Below, one piece after another: positions 43,888 through 55,613 of a stretch of 64,000 nucleotides of DNA; the stretch's first letter is position 1, and each line of letters begins with the position of its first letter. This DNA is from Symsagittifera roscoffensis (lineage: Eukaryota > Xenacoelomorpha > Acoela > Convolutidae): NCBI RefSeq assembly GCF_963678635.1, contig NC_087070.1, forward strand, positions 9,458,539 to 9,522,538, read 5' to 3'. The translations under genes were made by a program, and so were the position numbers. Under the pieces are notes generated by a model. That model had not been told where the DNA came from. It saw only the letters and a list, made by a program, of their open reading frames with translations, and searched no databases.

Positions 43888-45904
43888 TTAGCTAGCCCTC
43901 AACTTGTATTGTTTGAAGGGCGATAAAAGTTTTTTAACCGTATGTTTGCTAGGTGTACTTGAATCCTTGGGCAGTTTTCAGGCTCAAAGTTTTCTCCTCT
44001 TCGAAGCGCATTTTGTTATAGGTTCATGAACGCAGTGAATAATCTTGTAATGGTCTTGGTGATTTCTTTGTTTTTTTTTCCGAAAAAAGTCTCAAAATTT
44101 ATTCAGGCTAAAATTTGATTTTTCGCGGTTTGACTTTTGATTTCTGTTTAAGTTCACTTCATTTCCTGTGTTGAAAGGAACGCAAACTTCACTATGGACC
44201 AGCAACAGTGTAAAAAATACGAACAACGTGATCGACTTTTTTTTTCAAAAGTTGAATTTTAATGATCAGATTACCCGCTAAAAAAAAATCACGTATAATT
44301 CTCTTTTGCTGAAACTGAGCTGATTTTATCGAAAGAGCGTCAATCATAAACAGTTCTAAAAATTCAAAGAAATGTAAGGCCATATGTTTTTTACTCAAAA
44401 AATTCATTTTTTCTTTGTTTTTTTTCCAGAGTTTAGTCAGAATTTTTTTTTCTGTTTCCCTGCGTTCATCACTCTTCTTCGACTGTCTGATGGCGATGTT
44501 TAAACAAAGTCACTTGAATCATTTCATGACTAAATTTCTTATTAAATCAAAATTGATGGGTTCTCAGAAACACTTGGCCGAGAGGTAGCGGCTACGCATG
44601 AATCGGAAAAGGCCCTAGGTTTAAATCCGGGCAAGACTAGTTTTTTAACCTGAAAGTTTTCCGCATCAAAAAACTTGCCGGCCTATTGTGTGTCTGTTGC
44701 TGTTTTGTCGGCTTAGTTGTAATATCCGCGGAGATCTATGCAATTTCATTGAAGTTGACATTGGTTTTGATTAACTCGGGCTACTTGTGTACTAGCCCTG
44801 GTTGTAATTTACTAGCCCTGGCTTTGTATAAAATATAGAAAGTTTTGGATAAAAGTTTTCGGATGTAACATTCGCCCGGAAGTACATATCGACGGAAAAT
44901 AAAGCTAAGCAATAAAACGACTGGCCAGCGTCTAAATAAAGCACTACATGCTTTTCACCGTCTCTAACAAAGCCAGTTCTTTTGGTCGTCTTTCTAACAA
45001 CGGGTCGACAAAAACGTTAGTGTTCTCCGGCTTCGACCAGAATCCTCAAATTAACTTAATTACATGCAAAAATAGTAAGCTCGCAGCTGGGTCTCAATAT
45101 CCCCAGACCACGAGGTCACTCCTAAAAACAGGGCTATTACTATTTCTTATATTACTACTGTTTTTGTTAAGTAGATAAAAATCATCGTCTCCATCGAAGA
45201 TGGATCAACCCTTACCCTTAACTCATAGCTTCTCATCGTCAAAAAATGAATCCAGATGTTATTTAACTTCAATTCAGAATATAACCAGGAAGCTAAAAGT
45301 TAGCTTAAAATGGTTCAAGTTCAAGTCCCAAGACCCTCTCCGGATTCCCGAATCCGGGGAAATAATACCTTTATTTCCTCTCCGGAAGGCTGGTTTCCAC
45401 CCTTCACCGCCATTAGTGTGAATGGCCTTGCAACGATTGTAGCGACACAACCGTTGCAACCCGGAGCGGTCTCTGCTAATACTCTGTTGTATTCTTCTAT
45501 TTTTTATTGTCGTTTTTCTCACAATTATTGTCGTTGTTGTTTTCGCCACTTCTATCGTTGTTCTGTTTCTTTTTGGATTTTTTCCAAAATGGTCGTTTTT
45601 GACGTTTCTCGGGAAATCTGACGTCATCATTCGAAACTTTAAAAATTAAAAAACCGGAATTTTCAGACCTTCGCAGTTTGTTTAATCGTTCCAATAACGT
45701 CGCTAATCTGTTATAACTGCCAATTCTCAAGATCGGCGGCTAATAACTCCAACTGGCCTTTTTTGTCAATTCTGTTCGAATGTCACATACTCCCCGGACA
45801 GCCCGGTCAATGTCCCTATTGAATCTCGTAGTCTTCGTAAAAATAGTACAGTGCCAATGAACAGAATTTACAAAATGCACGAAATCACTTTTATCCACGT
45901 CATG
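43888..45904. other. Spacer
   Basis: Apart from the tRNA-like fragment I see no supported gene. TACTAGCCCTGG occurs twice near 44790-44820. A 103-codon plus-strand frame at 45310-45621 has no recognisable domain. Confidence 0.45.
44574..44631 (+). other. tRNA-derived (SINE-like) fragment
   Basis: TTGGCCGAGAGGTAGCGG resembles a Ser/Leu-type A box and GGTTTAAATCC (44618-44628) a B box with two changes. Spacing fits a tRNA body. The acceptor ends do not pair, so it is not a functional tRNA. A T-run follows at 44641. Confidence 0.45.
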
Positions 45905-46453
45905 TCGACTCACTGCAGAATATAAAAGGTATCATACTTCATAAATATAGCCTTCCAAATTTTTTCATTAATCTGCACTTTCGAGGACATGATCTAAGAG
46001 AAAACTTTTTTTCTGACTTCCAATGTCAATGCCCTGATTTAAAACTTTTCTCCTAGATTTTTAAAAGGTGTTAGTTTGCAGGACAGTCCTGCCAACCAAC
46101 AAGCTAAAATTATCCTACTAAGCTTCTTCTTCACTTTGGAAATTTAAGCGGTTATTGGACCTGAATATTGAAATTAAGGAGCTCTGTGGTTAGAAAGAAC
46201 AATGAAATAATCTCCCTCTTCAGGAGATTACCCAAGCCTTTCATGTCACCACAAAGTGATCAGTCGTCCTAGTTGATTAGAAACAACCATGCAGGCTGGA
46301 ATATTTGCATATACTCTTCACTCAAGCCTTTCTAAAAAAATAGTAAGTGTCTCTAAAGCCTCTAACTAAAATCAAAATGCAAATTTATAAATGCAACAAA
46401 TTCTTTTAATGTTCAAAACTCAACTAAATGTTTTCTTTCAGTTTCAATTACAG
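45905..46453. repeat. Flanking repeat F, left copy
   Basis: About 550 bp starting TCGACTCACTGCAGAATAT, near-identical to 50475-51019. It marks the left end of a 4.57-kb tandem duplication and shows no LTR-type ends. Confidence 0.8.
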
Positions 46454-47950
46454 CATCAGACCTCTCTTGGCCCATATCTTTTTCACTTCCATTCGAATGT
46501 TCAAGATTTTGCACATTGTCTCAAAAAAGATCTAAATGTTTTAGACAATCCAATTTCTGCAATTGTTCTCTCGTTGGCGCCTCCTGTCTCTTGTTCTCCT
46601 TCGCATGAGCTTCCAGCCATCGTATCGCCATCATCACTCCCACTATCACTGTCGTTATGGGCCGTGATGAGTCTGGTAAACCCATGGAGAGCAGCTCTCC
46701 ACAGTCCCAGATCAACACTAGAGTACTACGCCCGGGGTACCACCATGTTTGCAGCAAGCAATGGCAAGGAAACTCATCATGTGTTGACATGATGCTCCTC
46801 CAATTACGCTTTCCGAAGCTTCCAGTAGTAGTTTTACTTCCATCATCACTCGGTGGACTTCATCATTTTCATCTACTGCATTGTAATCCGTGACTGTCGA
46901 TCCTTTCTGCTTCTGTCTTTCAAAGTCACGGAGGTGCCCACTGGCGTATCATATGAATTTGTTTCCCAGTATCGACTCTAACTCCTCTTTAGTTCTCTCT
47001 GGAACTGCTGAGAATATCTTGCACAGTAACTCGTAAGACTTTTCTGACATTCTCGTTAGTCTTACGCATTTTAGCACGGAGATGGCCTGATCCACGATCG
47101 TTCTCGTACTTTTCACATCTACAGCTACGAAATGCACTGGGTATCTGCTCTTGCACATTGGAGCTAAAGTCGATCCCACCAAATATCACGCTCCCTACGG
47201 TCCGCGATATGTCTCACCGTGTCGGATGTTCATTTCAGCCTCGATCGCTTCCCTCCACCTTCCTATGTGTTTTTGCTCGATCTGCAATTCTCCTGGGAAA
47301 ACTTCTTCACTGATGGCCGCGACCATTTCATGCTTTTGTTCTAGATTCAATAGTGACTCTAAAGAACCAAACATGCTGTAGAATCCTAGTGCAGTCATTA
47401 GATTCACTTCGGTTCCTCCATGGCAGTCCGCAATTAGTTCCGTTTCTGTCTTCGTCTTCATCACAATGTTCCCAAACAATATCGGCAACTGCTTGTGTTG
47501 TTTCTCCAAGGTCTTCACGCAATCCAGACCTCCACAGACATGACCTTCCAGTCCCTAGACTTCTGCCAGACAGCTACCAGGTTTGACCCAGTCCTCTGGT
47601 CCCCAGCCAGGCAACAGTACTTTGTCTTCTATGTTGCTCCTAGAGGCTGTTGTCATCACGTTATAGATGATATTAAGATCACGCAGATTACAGTCTGAGT
47701 TCAGTTCCCTCTGTACGTCTTGTGTTGCACGTATTATCGAATCAGCGTTGGGACTCGGAGACCATGATGGTTTCATCAGTTCCCACACTACCATCAAACT
47801 CGTTCTCAGCAATTCGTCTGAGAAACCCAATCCGAATTCTACCCGGTTGTCCGATTTTAGCAATGAAGGTGCAGTCACCTTTTCCTCCGAGACTAGTCCC
47901 AGCTTGGCCTGCTGATTAGCAGCGCTTCTTATTGTTGCAATTCTCGACGT

Positions 47951-49108
47951 TCAGAATCTTAGAAACACTGCTTGCTCGTAATCAAAGAAGCAATCGCAAA
48001 TGTCCTCATCTAGGAAAGGGTTGTACGCAATCCCTATGATTCCTGACACGTAACTGTAAGACTTCTTCCTGATTGGTCCACAGTGTTCACTGGATTTTGG
48101 CAGTGTTCCCATGGGTTCCTTAGTGAGCCTCAGCTCCTTGTTTGAGAATCTCCTTATCTCGTCTTTTTTCCTCATGGGTTCTAGTTCCACGGGTTCCTTC
48201 ATGTTCACTCGCATTGGTTTGTTTTGATGCATATCCAGCAGTGCTAGCAAGAGCAGGGCTTTCGCTCGTTCATCGCCTTCCTTTAGCATCTTAACACAGG
48301 TGTTCAGTGCTGGCACTGACATTTGTTCTATCATGAATCGAATGAAACACAGAGCGTCTCTCCGCTTCGCGCACGCTATTGCTGCTCCTTCTTGGGTCAT
48401 CAGACCTCTCACACTCGTCATTAAGAACACTTTCTCCCCTCTCGATCTCTTCCTTTCTTCCGAACCATATTCTCCACGAGTCAGTTCGATCATGCACCAG
48501 GCGCACTTCAGTTGTAACTCAGTTCTCACGTAAGGCTCTGCTATCAGAGCGTGTACTTCAGGCGTGGTTCTCATCTCTTCTTCGAAAAACCGTAACACTA
48601 CCGCTCTCCATGGAAGGCTCACCAACTGCTCTATCGTTTCTGCATGCATCTCTGAAGATACAAGAGTCCCGTATGCTTTCTGCTTCAGGGTGGTTCCTTG
48701 CATCATTGTTTCCAAATAACCTTCCATGGCACTTTGGTCTTCCAGATCCATCAAGTGTGCTCTGGCCGAATTTCTGTATTCCAGCATCTCCATGTATCCA
48801 TTTGCGGGTTCATGTATCGATACAGTGTCCGACACTGTCAGTTGATTATATTCCACCGGGACTAGCAGTCCTACAACACTTCCTTTTCCATGGTTCGTGG
48901 GAGACGGTTTAAAGTCTTTCATGGTACTCTCCCCACATTGGCTGAGTATTTCCATTTTTAATGTTGCTCCAGTCAGACTGCGGTCACTCTTCTTGATCTT
49001 GTAACCGGTTGACTTTACTCCTGCCATGAGAATGGGTGGCACCATCGTTACGTCAGTCAGTATCCTGTCTGTGCGAGACAATCGATCATCACCTTGTCCC
49101 AGATCCAT
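47951..49108 (-). CDS. Unknown protein segment, copy I (385 codons open)
   Basis: Longest open stretch in copy I. It starts MDLGQGDDRLSRTDRILTD. No domain is recognised. The middle is Leu/Glu-rich and probably helical, with a CIRFMIEQM region. An open run LTAVNSAKRKRVEEA precedes the Met, so the frame probably entered from upstream. In copy II the same region (51893-53518) has a TAG at 53063-53065 where this copy has GAG. It is part of the larger decayed frame and unlikely to be made as a separate protein. Confidence 0.4.
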   Translation of the reverse strand: MDLGQGDDRLSRTDRILTDVTMVPPILMAGVKSTGYKIKKSDRSLTGATLKMEILSQCGESTMKDFKPSPTNHGKGSVVGLLVPVEYNQLTVSDTVSIHEPANGYMEMLEYRNSARAHLMDLEDQSAMEGYLETMMQGTTLKQKAYGTLVSSEMHAETIEQLVSLPWRAVVLRFFEEEMRTTPEVHALIAEPYVRTELQLKCAWCMIELTRGEYGSEERKRSRGEKVFLMTSVRGLMTQEGAAIACAKRRDALCFIRFMIEQMSVPALNTCVKMLKEGDERAKALLLLALLDMHQNKPMRVNMKEPVELEPMRKKDEIRRFSNKELRLTKEPMGTLPKSSEHCGPIRKKSYSYVSGIIGIAYNPFLDEDICDCFFDYEQAVFLRF

Positions 49109-49658
49109 AGCTTCTTCGACTCGCTTTCTTTTCGCTGAATTGACAGCTGTTAGATTTCGGAATCCACCTTCGTCTTTCCCGCCTTCCTCAATGTCACCTT
49201 GCTGCCCAGTTTTAACTTTATTTCATTGTTCTTGTCAATTACTAATTTTAACCGCATCGTTCCTTTCCGGGTTTTTGACAGATATACCACTTCTCCTTTG
49301 TCTTTTCGCGGCGTCATCTTGATACGAGACTTTGCCTCACATTCGTCAGTGGCTGAGTCGAGCAATAACTCACTCAATCTCCGTTCACACTCGTCGAGTT
49401 TGTCAAGGACCTCCCGCATTAGTGGTCGGTTGAGACCTAATTTCGAAATGGACTGGGTACCGTACCGTAGCTCTGAACCACTGTCCAGACCTCTTCCATA
49501 AAGGCTACTCTGTCCATTCTATATCCCGCCCTATTTTCATGGTCCCTGTGATGCACCTCCCACTTTTCTTCGGGCAAAGCTCCTAAGATGGGTACTCTGG
49601 CAGCGCCTTCTATTCTTCTTCTCCTTGGTGATTCCATGAGGAGTCTCTGTTCGTTGTC

Positions 49659-50321
49659 TTAAGAATTGCCCGGAGAGCTGCTCTCCGGCAAATTCCGACT
49701 CGTTTCCATAAAAGCCGACGGAGGTTCCATTGTCGAAGTACCTTCGTCTGCTGGTTCAGTTGTCTCCAACGCATCCGCGCCGTTCTCAAATTCACTAAGG
49801 AAATTGAAATCTAGGTTGGATAATCCTCCTGTCGATGCCTTATCGTCCTCTTTCTGGGCCTGATCGGGTTCCGGTTGCATAGGTTCTTCCGATTGACGGC
49901 TTCCTCCCTGCCAATCATCTCCTTCTGGTTTATCTTTCGAATTTGAGAGCCCTTGCTCTTCATTTCTGGCCCCTTCCGGAAATTTCGGTAAGACTAGCTT
50001 ACCAGCTGACAGATCTCCTTCCTCTCCATAGATTAATTTGACCTCTTCATATCCGAAGGGTGCTAGCAAAGCTCTCGTCTGTAGCGTCCGTCCCACCGTT
50101 AACTCCGGCTTCACACTCGTCAAGATCAGGGAAGTCTCTGGTAATTCAGCTCTGCCTCTCATTTTCATAGGCGCTAGATCCAGTTTCGCCCATTCCTTGT
50201 CAAATCCTCCAAGCTTCGGAGTCGCTGCGTTGCTTATCCGCTTTCTCGTTGCTTGATTCGTGTAAACAAATCGCGTATGCTGCAACACTGTGGCGTTCCT
50301 GCCCACAAAACACGGATCCAT
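49659..50321 (-). CDS. Acidic unknown segment, copy I
   Basis: 220 codons starting at MDPCFVGRNATVLQHTR. Matches residues of about 40-260 of the 53587-54894 ORF. The second half is low-complexity and acidic (GGLSNLDFNFLSEFENGADA). It stops early at NS-TAA, where copy II continues. Function unknown. Confidence 0.4.
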   Translation of the reverse strand: MDPCFVGRNATVLQHTRFVYTNQATRKRISNAATPKLGGFDKEWAKLDLAPMKMRGRAELPETSLILTSVKPELTVGRTLQTRALLAPFGYEEVKLIYGEEGDLSAGKLVLPKFPEGARNEEQGLSNSKDKPEGDDWQGGSRQSEEPMQPEPDQAQKEDDKASTGGLSNLDFNFLSEFENGADALETTEPADEGTSTMEPPSAFMETSRNLPESSSPGNS

Positions 50322-50474
50322 CGTTTCCTAGAATTTCACCACTCTCCTTTCATTTGTCTCAAACGCTCTCAATCTGAGGAGTTTGCACTACGGAGACTGC
50401 TCCGAGCAACATCCTTCTTATCAGAGGGAATCCAGGGATTTCCTCAGGCAACTTCTTGTAATCACCCCAACCTT

Positions 50475-51019
50475 TCGACTCACTGCAGAATATTATTGGC
50501 ATCATACTACATAACTATAGCCTTACAAATTCTTTCATTAATCTGCACTTTTGAGGACATGATCTAAGATAAAACATTCTTTCTTACTTCCAATGTCAAT
50601 GCCCTGATTTAAAACTTTTTCTCCTAGATTTTTAAAAGGTGTTAGTTTGCAGGACAGTCCTGCCAACCAACAAGCTAAAATTATCCTACTATGCTTCTTC
50701 CCTTCGGAAATTTTAGTGGTTATTGGTCCTGAATATTAAAATTAATGAGCTCTGTGATTAGAAAGAACAATGAAATAATCTCCCTCTTCAGGAAATTACC
50801 CAAGCTTTTCATGTCACCACAAAGTGATCAGTCGTCCTAGTTGATTAAAAACAATCATGCAGGCTGGAATATTTGAATATACTGTTCACTCAAGCCTTTC
50901 AAATAAATAGTAAGTGTCTCTAAAGCCACTAACCAAAATCAAAATGCAAATTTATTCATGCAACAAATTCTTTTAATGTTCAAAACTCAACTAAATGTTT
51001 TCTTTAAGTTTCAACTACA
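50475..51019. repeat. Flanking repeat F, right copy
   Basis: Second copy of 45905-46453, lying between copy I and the 3' end of copy II. The two give the 4570-bp duplication period. Confidence 0.8.
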
Positions 51020-51161
51020 ACTTGGTTGCTTTGTTTCTCATTTGAGTTTTTCTGTCACATACAAAACAATTCCGAGTTTTAACTTCTTCTCATTCATCAC
51101 TTTTTTTTCTTCTTTTTTCGTCGTTTAGAAGTTCTAAAACTTCTAAATTTTTCTATTTTCG

Positions 51162-51167
51162 TTTATT
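51162..51167 (-). promoter_or_regulatory. Poly(A) signal
   Basis: AATAAA on the minus strand, about 27-32 nt beyond the TGA at 51194-51196. The placement suggests the end of the locus transcript. Confidence 0.45.
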
Positions 51168-51193
51168 TTTGCATCTTGTTTTTCGGCCATTTG

Positions 51194-51783
51194 TCAATGC
51201 TCCATCTCCTCCTCCTGCGACATTGACTCTGCACTTTCAGTTTCCGTGTCCTGCAGCACATCGGTAGCTATCCTGACGCTGTTGGAAGCAGTCCTCCAAC
51301 ACTTCTGCTCTTCTAACCTTTGTTTACAACAAGGTAGGGGATCAACGTTAGATTCTCTGCTCCGGCAGAAGCTGTTGTGCAGGCACAACGTCACGTTTCT
51401 CTCTAAATCTTCATTCAACATCTCTTCTTTCTCCCTTCCATTACATTCACCCGTCCTGGAAGCCCTCTTCACTGCGGTAGTCACTGCATTCCGATAAGTT
51501 AAGAAAGCTCGCTTGAAAGCTCCTGCCCCCAATGTCCAGCTGATACGCACTGTACACTCTGTTGTGCTTCGACACATGCTTCTTAGCATATTCGTACAAC
51601 CATGTAGTCATGTTGGCTCTAAACCATGGCATCAGACGTCTCCTGGCCCATGTTTTTTTCACTTCCATCGGAATGTTCAAGATTTTGCACATTGTCTCAA
51701 AAAGATCTAAATGTTTTAGACAATCCAATTTCTGCAATTATTCTCTCGTTGGCGCCTCCTGTCTATTGTTCTCCTTCACATGA
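51194..51783 (-). pseudogene. C-terminal end of the SGNH-locus reading frame
   Basis: Two overlapping frames are needed. The first (KLDCLKHLDLFETMCKIL, then a WARRRLMPWFRANMTTW region) passes near 51530 into the second (KRAFLTYRNAVTTAVKRASR, then a Cys-rich LPCCKQRLEEQKCW region and an acidic Ser/Glu tail). The latter ends at TGA 51194. Function unknown. The segment exists only here, because copy I lost it. Confidence 0.4.
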
Positions 51784-51892
51784 GCTTCCAGCCACCGTAT
51801 CGCCATCATAACTCCCACTATCACTGTAGTTATGGGCCGTGATGAGTCTGGTAAACCCATGGAGAGCAGCTCTCCACAGTCCCAGATCAACA

Positions 51893-53518
51893 CTAGATTA
51901 CTACGCCCGGGCTACCACCATGTTTGCAGCAAGCAATGGCAGGGAAACTCATCACGTGTTGACATGATGCTCCTCCAATTACGCTTTCCGAAGCTTCCAG
52001 TAGTGGTTTTACTTCCATCATCACTCGATGGAATTCATCATTTTCATCTACTGCATTGTAATCCGTGACTGTCGATACTTTCTGCTTCTGTCTTTCAAAG
52101 TCACGGAAGTTCCCACTGGCGTATCCCATGAATTTCTTTCCCAGTATCGATTCTAACTCCTCTTTAGTTCTCTCTGGAACTGCTGAGAATATCTTGCTCA
52201 GTAACTGGTAAGACTTTTCTGATATTCTCGCTAGTCTTACGCATTTTAGCACCGAGAAGGCTTGATCCATGATCGTTCTCGTACTTTTCACATCCAAAGC
52301 TACGAAATGCACTGGGTATCTGCTCTTGCACATTGGAGCTAATGTCCATCCCACCAAATATCCCGCTCCCGACGGTCTGCTCGACGTCCAGAATCCTAGA
52401 AACACTGCTTGCTCGTAATCAAAGAAGCAATCGCATATGTCCTCATTTAGGAAAGGGTTGTACTCCATCCCTATGATTCCGGACACGTAACTGTAGGACT
52501 TCTTCCTGATTGTTCCACAGTATTCACTGGATTTCGGCAGTGCTCCCATGGATTCCTTAGTGAGCCTCAGCTTCTTCTTTGAGAACCTCCTTATCTCTTC
52601 GATTTTCCTCATGGGTTCTAGTTCCACGGGTTCCTTCATGTTCACACGCATTGGTTTGCTTTGACGCATATCCAGCAGTGCTAGCAAGAGCAAGGCTTTT
52701 GCTCGTTCATCGCCTTCCTTTAGCATCTTAACACAGGTGTTCAGTGCTGGCACTGACATTTGTTCTATCATGAATCGAAAGAAAAACAGAGCGTCTCTCC
52801 GCTTCGCGCACGCTATTGCTGCTCCTTCTTGGGTCATCAGATCTCTCACACTCGTCATTAAGAACACTTTCTCCTCTTTCAATCTCTTCCTTTCTTCTGA
52901 ACCATATTCTCCACGAGTCAGTCCGATCATGCACCAGGCGAACCTCACTTGTAACTCAGTTCTCACGTAAGGCAATTGTATCAGAGCGTGTAACTTAGGC
53001 GTGGTTCTCATCTCTTCTTCGAAAAACCGTAACACTACCGCTCTCCATGGAAGGCTCACCAACTGCTATATCGTTTCTTCATGCATCTCAGAAGATACCA
53101 GAGTCCCGTATGCTTTCTGCTTCAGGGTGGTGCCTTGCATCACTGTTTCCAAATAACCTTCCATGGCACTTTGTTCTTCCAGACCCATCAAGTGTCCTCT
53201 GGCCGAATTTCTGTATTCCAGCATCCCCATGTATCCATTGGCGTGTTCATCTATTGATACAGTGTCCGATACTGTCAGTTGATTATATTCCACTGGGACT
53301 AGCTGTCCTACAACACTTCCTTTTCCATGGTTCATGGGAGACGGTTTAAATCCTTTCATGGTACTCTCCCCACATTGGCTGAGTATTTCAATTTCTAATG
53401 TTGCTCCAGTCAGAGTGCGGTCACTCTTCTTGGTCTTGTAACCGGTTGACTTTATTCCTGCCATGAGAGTGGGTGGCACCATCGTTACATCAGTCAGTAT
53501 CCTGTCTGTGCGAGGCAA
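51893..53518 (-). pseudogene. Unknown protein segment, copy II
   Basis: One frame of about 540 codons, interrupted by a single TAG at 53063-53065 where copy I has GAG. It starts near MPRTDRILTD and includes PWRAVVLRFFEEEMRT and CVKMLKEGDERAKALLLL. After YEQAVFLGFWTS it crosses a 738-bp (246-codon) deletion without losing frame, then continues as CKSRYPVHFVALDVKSTRT and VPERTKEELESILGKKF. No domain is recognised. Confidence 0.45.
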
Positions 53519-53586
53519 TCGATCATCACCTTGTCCCAGATCTATAGCTTCTTCGACTCGCTTTCTTTTCGCTGAATTGACAGCTG

Positions 53587-54894
53587 TTAGATTTCGGAGT
53601 CCACCTTCTTCTTTCCCGCCTTTCTCAATGTCACCATGCTGCCCAGTTTCAACTTCATTTCATTAATCTTGTCAATTACTAATTTTGACCGCATCGTTCC
53701 TTTCCGGGTTTTTGACAGATATACCACCACTTCTCCTTTGTCTTCTCGCGGCGTCATCTTGATAGGAGAGTTTTCCTCACTTTCGTCAGTGGCTGAGTCG
53801 AGCAATAACTCACTCAACCTCCCTTCACACTCATCAAGCTTGTCAAGGACTTCCCTCATCAAGGGTTGGTTGAGACCCGTTTTCAGAATGGACTGGGTCC
53901 CATAGCTCTGAACCACTGTCCAGACCTCTTCCATAAAGGCTACTCTGTCCATTCTACATCCCGCCCTATTTTCGTGGTCCCTGTGATGCACCTCCCACTT
54001 TTCTTCGGGCAAAGCTCCTAAGATGGGTACTCTGGCAGCACCTTCTATTCTTCTTCTCCTTGGTGATTCCACGAGGAGTCTCTGTTCGTTGTCTTTAGAA
54101 TTGCCCGGAGAGCTGCTCTCCGGCAAATTCCGACTCGTTTCCATAAAAGCCGTCGGAGGTTCCAGCGTCGAAGTACCTTCGTCTGCTGGTTCATTTGTCT
54201 CCAACGCATCCGCGCCGTTCTTAAAATCACTGAGGAAATTGAAATCTAGGCTGGATAATCCTCCTGTCGATGCCTTATCGTCCTCTTTCTGGGCCTGATC
54301 GGGTTCCTGTTGCATAGGTTCTTCCGATTGACGGCTTCCTCCCTGCCCATCATCTCCTTCTGGTTTCTCTTTCGAATTTGAGAGCCCTTGCTCTTCATTT
54401 CTGGCCCCTTCCGGAAATTTCGGTATGACTAGCTTACCAGCTGACAGATCTCCATCCTCTCCATAGATTAATTTGACCTCTTCATATCCGAAGGTTGCTA
54501 GCAAAGCTCTCGTCTGTAGCGTTCGTCCCACCGTTAACTCCGGCTTCACACTCGTCAAGATCAGGGAAGACTCTGGTAATTCAGCTCTGCCTCTCATTTT
54601 CATAGGCGCTAGATCCAGTTTCGCCCACTCCTTGTCAAATCCTCCAGGCTTCACAGGCTTCAGAGTCTCTGCGTTGCCTATCCGCCCTCTCGTTGCTTGA
54701 TCCGTGTAAACACATCGCGTATGCTGCAACACTGCGGCGTTCCTGCCCACAAAACACGAATCCATCGTTTGCGAGAATTTCGCCACTCTCCTTTCTTTTG
54801 TCTCAAACGCTCTCAATCTGGGAGTTTGCACTACGGAGACTGCTCCGACCAACATCCTTTTTATCAGAGGGAATTCAGGGATTTCCTCAGGCAA
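53587..54894 (-). CDS. Unknown acidic protein segment, copy II (435 codons)
   Basis: The longest uninterrupted frame in this part of the locus. It opens PEEIPEFPLIKRMLVGAV directly after a TGA at 54910-54912 and an uninterrupted run in the same frame (GDYKKL), so it probably continued from upstream before that stop arose. Residues 1-140 look globular. About 140-240 are acidic, Gln/Ser-rich and probably disordered. A basic patch ESPRRRRIEG follows, then a helical part with LDECEGRLSELLLDSATDE. The end (KKKVDSEI) overlaps an open run in another frame. No named domain. Confidence 0.5.
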   Translation of the reverse strand: MPEEIPEFPLIKRMLVGAVSVVQTPRLRAFETKERRVAKFSQTMDSCFVGRNAAVLQHTRCVYTDQATRGRIGNAETLKPVKPGGFDKEWAKLDLAPMKMRGRAELPESSLILTSVKPELTVGRTLQTRALLATFGYEEVKLIYGEDGDLSAGKLVIPKFPEGARNEEQGLSNSKEKPEGDDGQGGSRQSEEPMQQEPDQAQKEDDKASTGGLSSLDFNFLSDFKNGADALETNEPADEGTSTLEPPTAFMETSRNLPESSSPGNSKDNEQRLLVESPRRRRIEGAARVPILGALPEEKWEVHHRDHENRAGCRMDRVAFMEEVWTVVQSYGTQSILKTGLNQPLMREVLDKLDECEGRLSELLLDSATDESEENSPIKMTPREDKGEVVVYLSKTRKGTMRSKLVIDKINEMKLKLGSMVTLRKAGKKKVDSEI

Positions 54895-54909
54895 CTTCTT
54901 GTAATCACC

Positions 54910-55613
54910 TCAACCTTTCGTCTCTTCCCTCACCTTGTGGTACGCCGCAGTGAGTCGAGAAATTCTCGTGATCTCGCCATTTGTTTTGTCATAGGGCCTT
55001 AGGTTCCAGAGCTTCGGGAACACCTCAATATGCCCTCTGTCCACTTCTCCCATGCGATCACGGAAGTGATCATCAAAGTTGACGACCGTCATCTCTGGCT
55101 CCGATATTTTGGCAAACAACAGATCCTCGCTCATGAGTTCTCGCAATACGTGCTGCTCACACCAATTCAGCGCACTTCCGTCCATATGAGGTTCAGGTGC
55201 AGCACAGACCTCCTGTATGCTTCCACCTTAACATTAGGGAACGCAAACGTGACTGCTGGTCCGTATATGACTGTCACGAACTCGGTGGCTCCTCTGATCA
55301 ACGCTAAGGGATCGGTCCTCATAGCTAAGCTCAGATCAGTCAACAAGGGCATGACCCCAACATGTCAACGCACGTCTTCCTCCCTCTGGATTGTTTCATC
55401 CTCTCCCGTTCCAAAGCAATTCTGCTGCAGGAGGTACTGGATAAGAGTATTTATCAAATCTCTTATCTTATTCCAGGAATCCGTAGCTCGCTTCACGTCG
55501 AATTTCCTCACATTCTCTCTCATCTGCGCTGGGTAGCGCGTCAAATTCATCAGCCCTCCCAAGTTTCCTTGCGTTATTGCAATCAACGTTAGAAGTCCAT
55601 CTAATCGTAGGTT
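54910..55613 (-). pseudogene. Middle segment of the SGNH-locus reading frame
   Basis: From the right: NLRLDGLLTLIAITQGNLGG directly after a TAA, then KFDVKRATDSWNKIRDL. A TGA at 55365 follows, where the duplicate at 56201 has CGA. Then comes VGVMPLLTDLSLAMRTDPLA, and a frame change near 55195 leads into MDGSALNWCEQHVLRELMS and a closing TGA at 54910. Function unknown, probably helical. Confidence 0.45.

Larger units (their letters stand above)
46454..50477 (-). pseudogene. Tandem copy I of the lower half of the SGNH-locus reading frame
   Basis: Homologous to 51632-54920. The coding frame can be followed over about 4 kb, but it is interrupted by stops. Where copy II has TGG, TCG, GGA or ATGGGA, copy I has TGA (47951), TAG, TGA (about 47190-47205) and ATATGA (about 46950). 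A further TAG lies at 47555. Relative to copy II it keeps 738 bp at 47206-47943 but lacks about 612 bp (equivalent of 51020-51631), so the C-terminal end is missing and the frame runs into repeat F. It is decayed, mostly by point mutation. Confidence 0.7.

Noticed and set aside
45905-51019. Repeat F as a pair of LTRs around copy I
   Set aside because: The ends lack TG...CA, there is no target duplication, primer site or purine tract, and copy I and copy II both abut F as expected for a simple tandem duplication.
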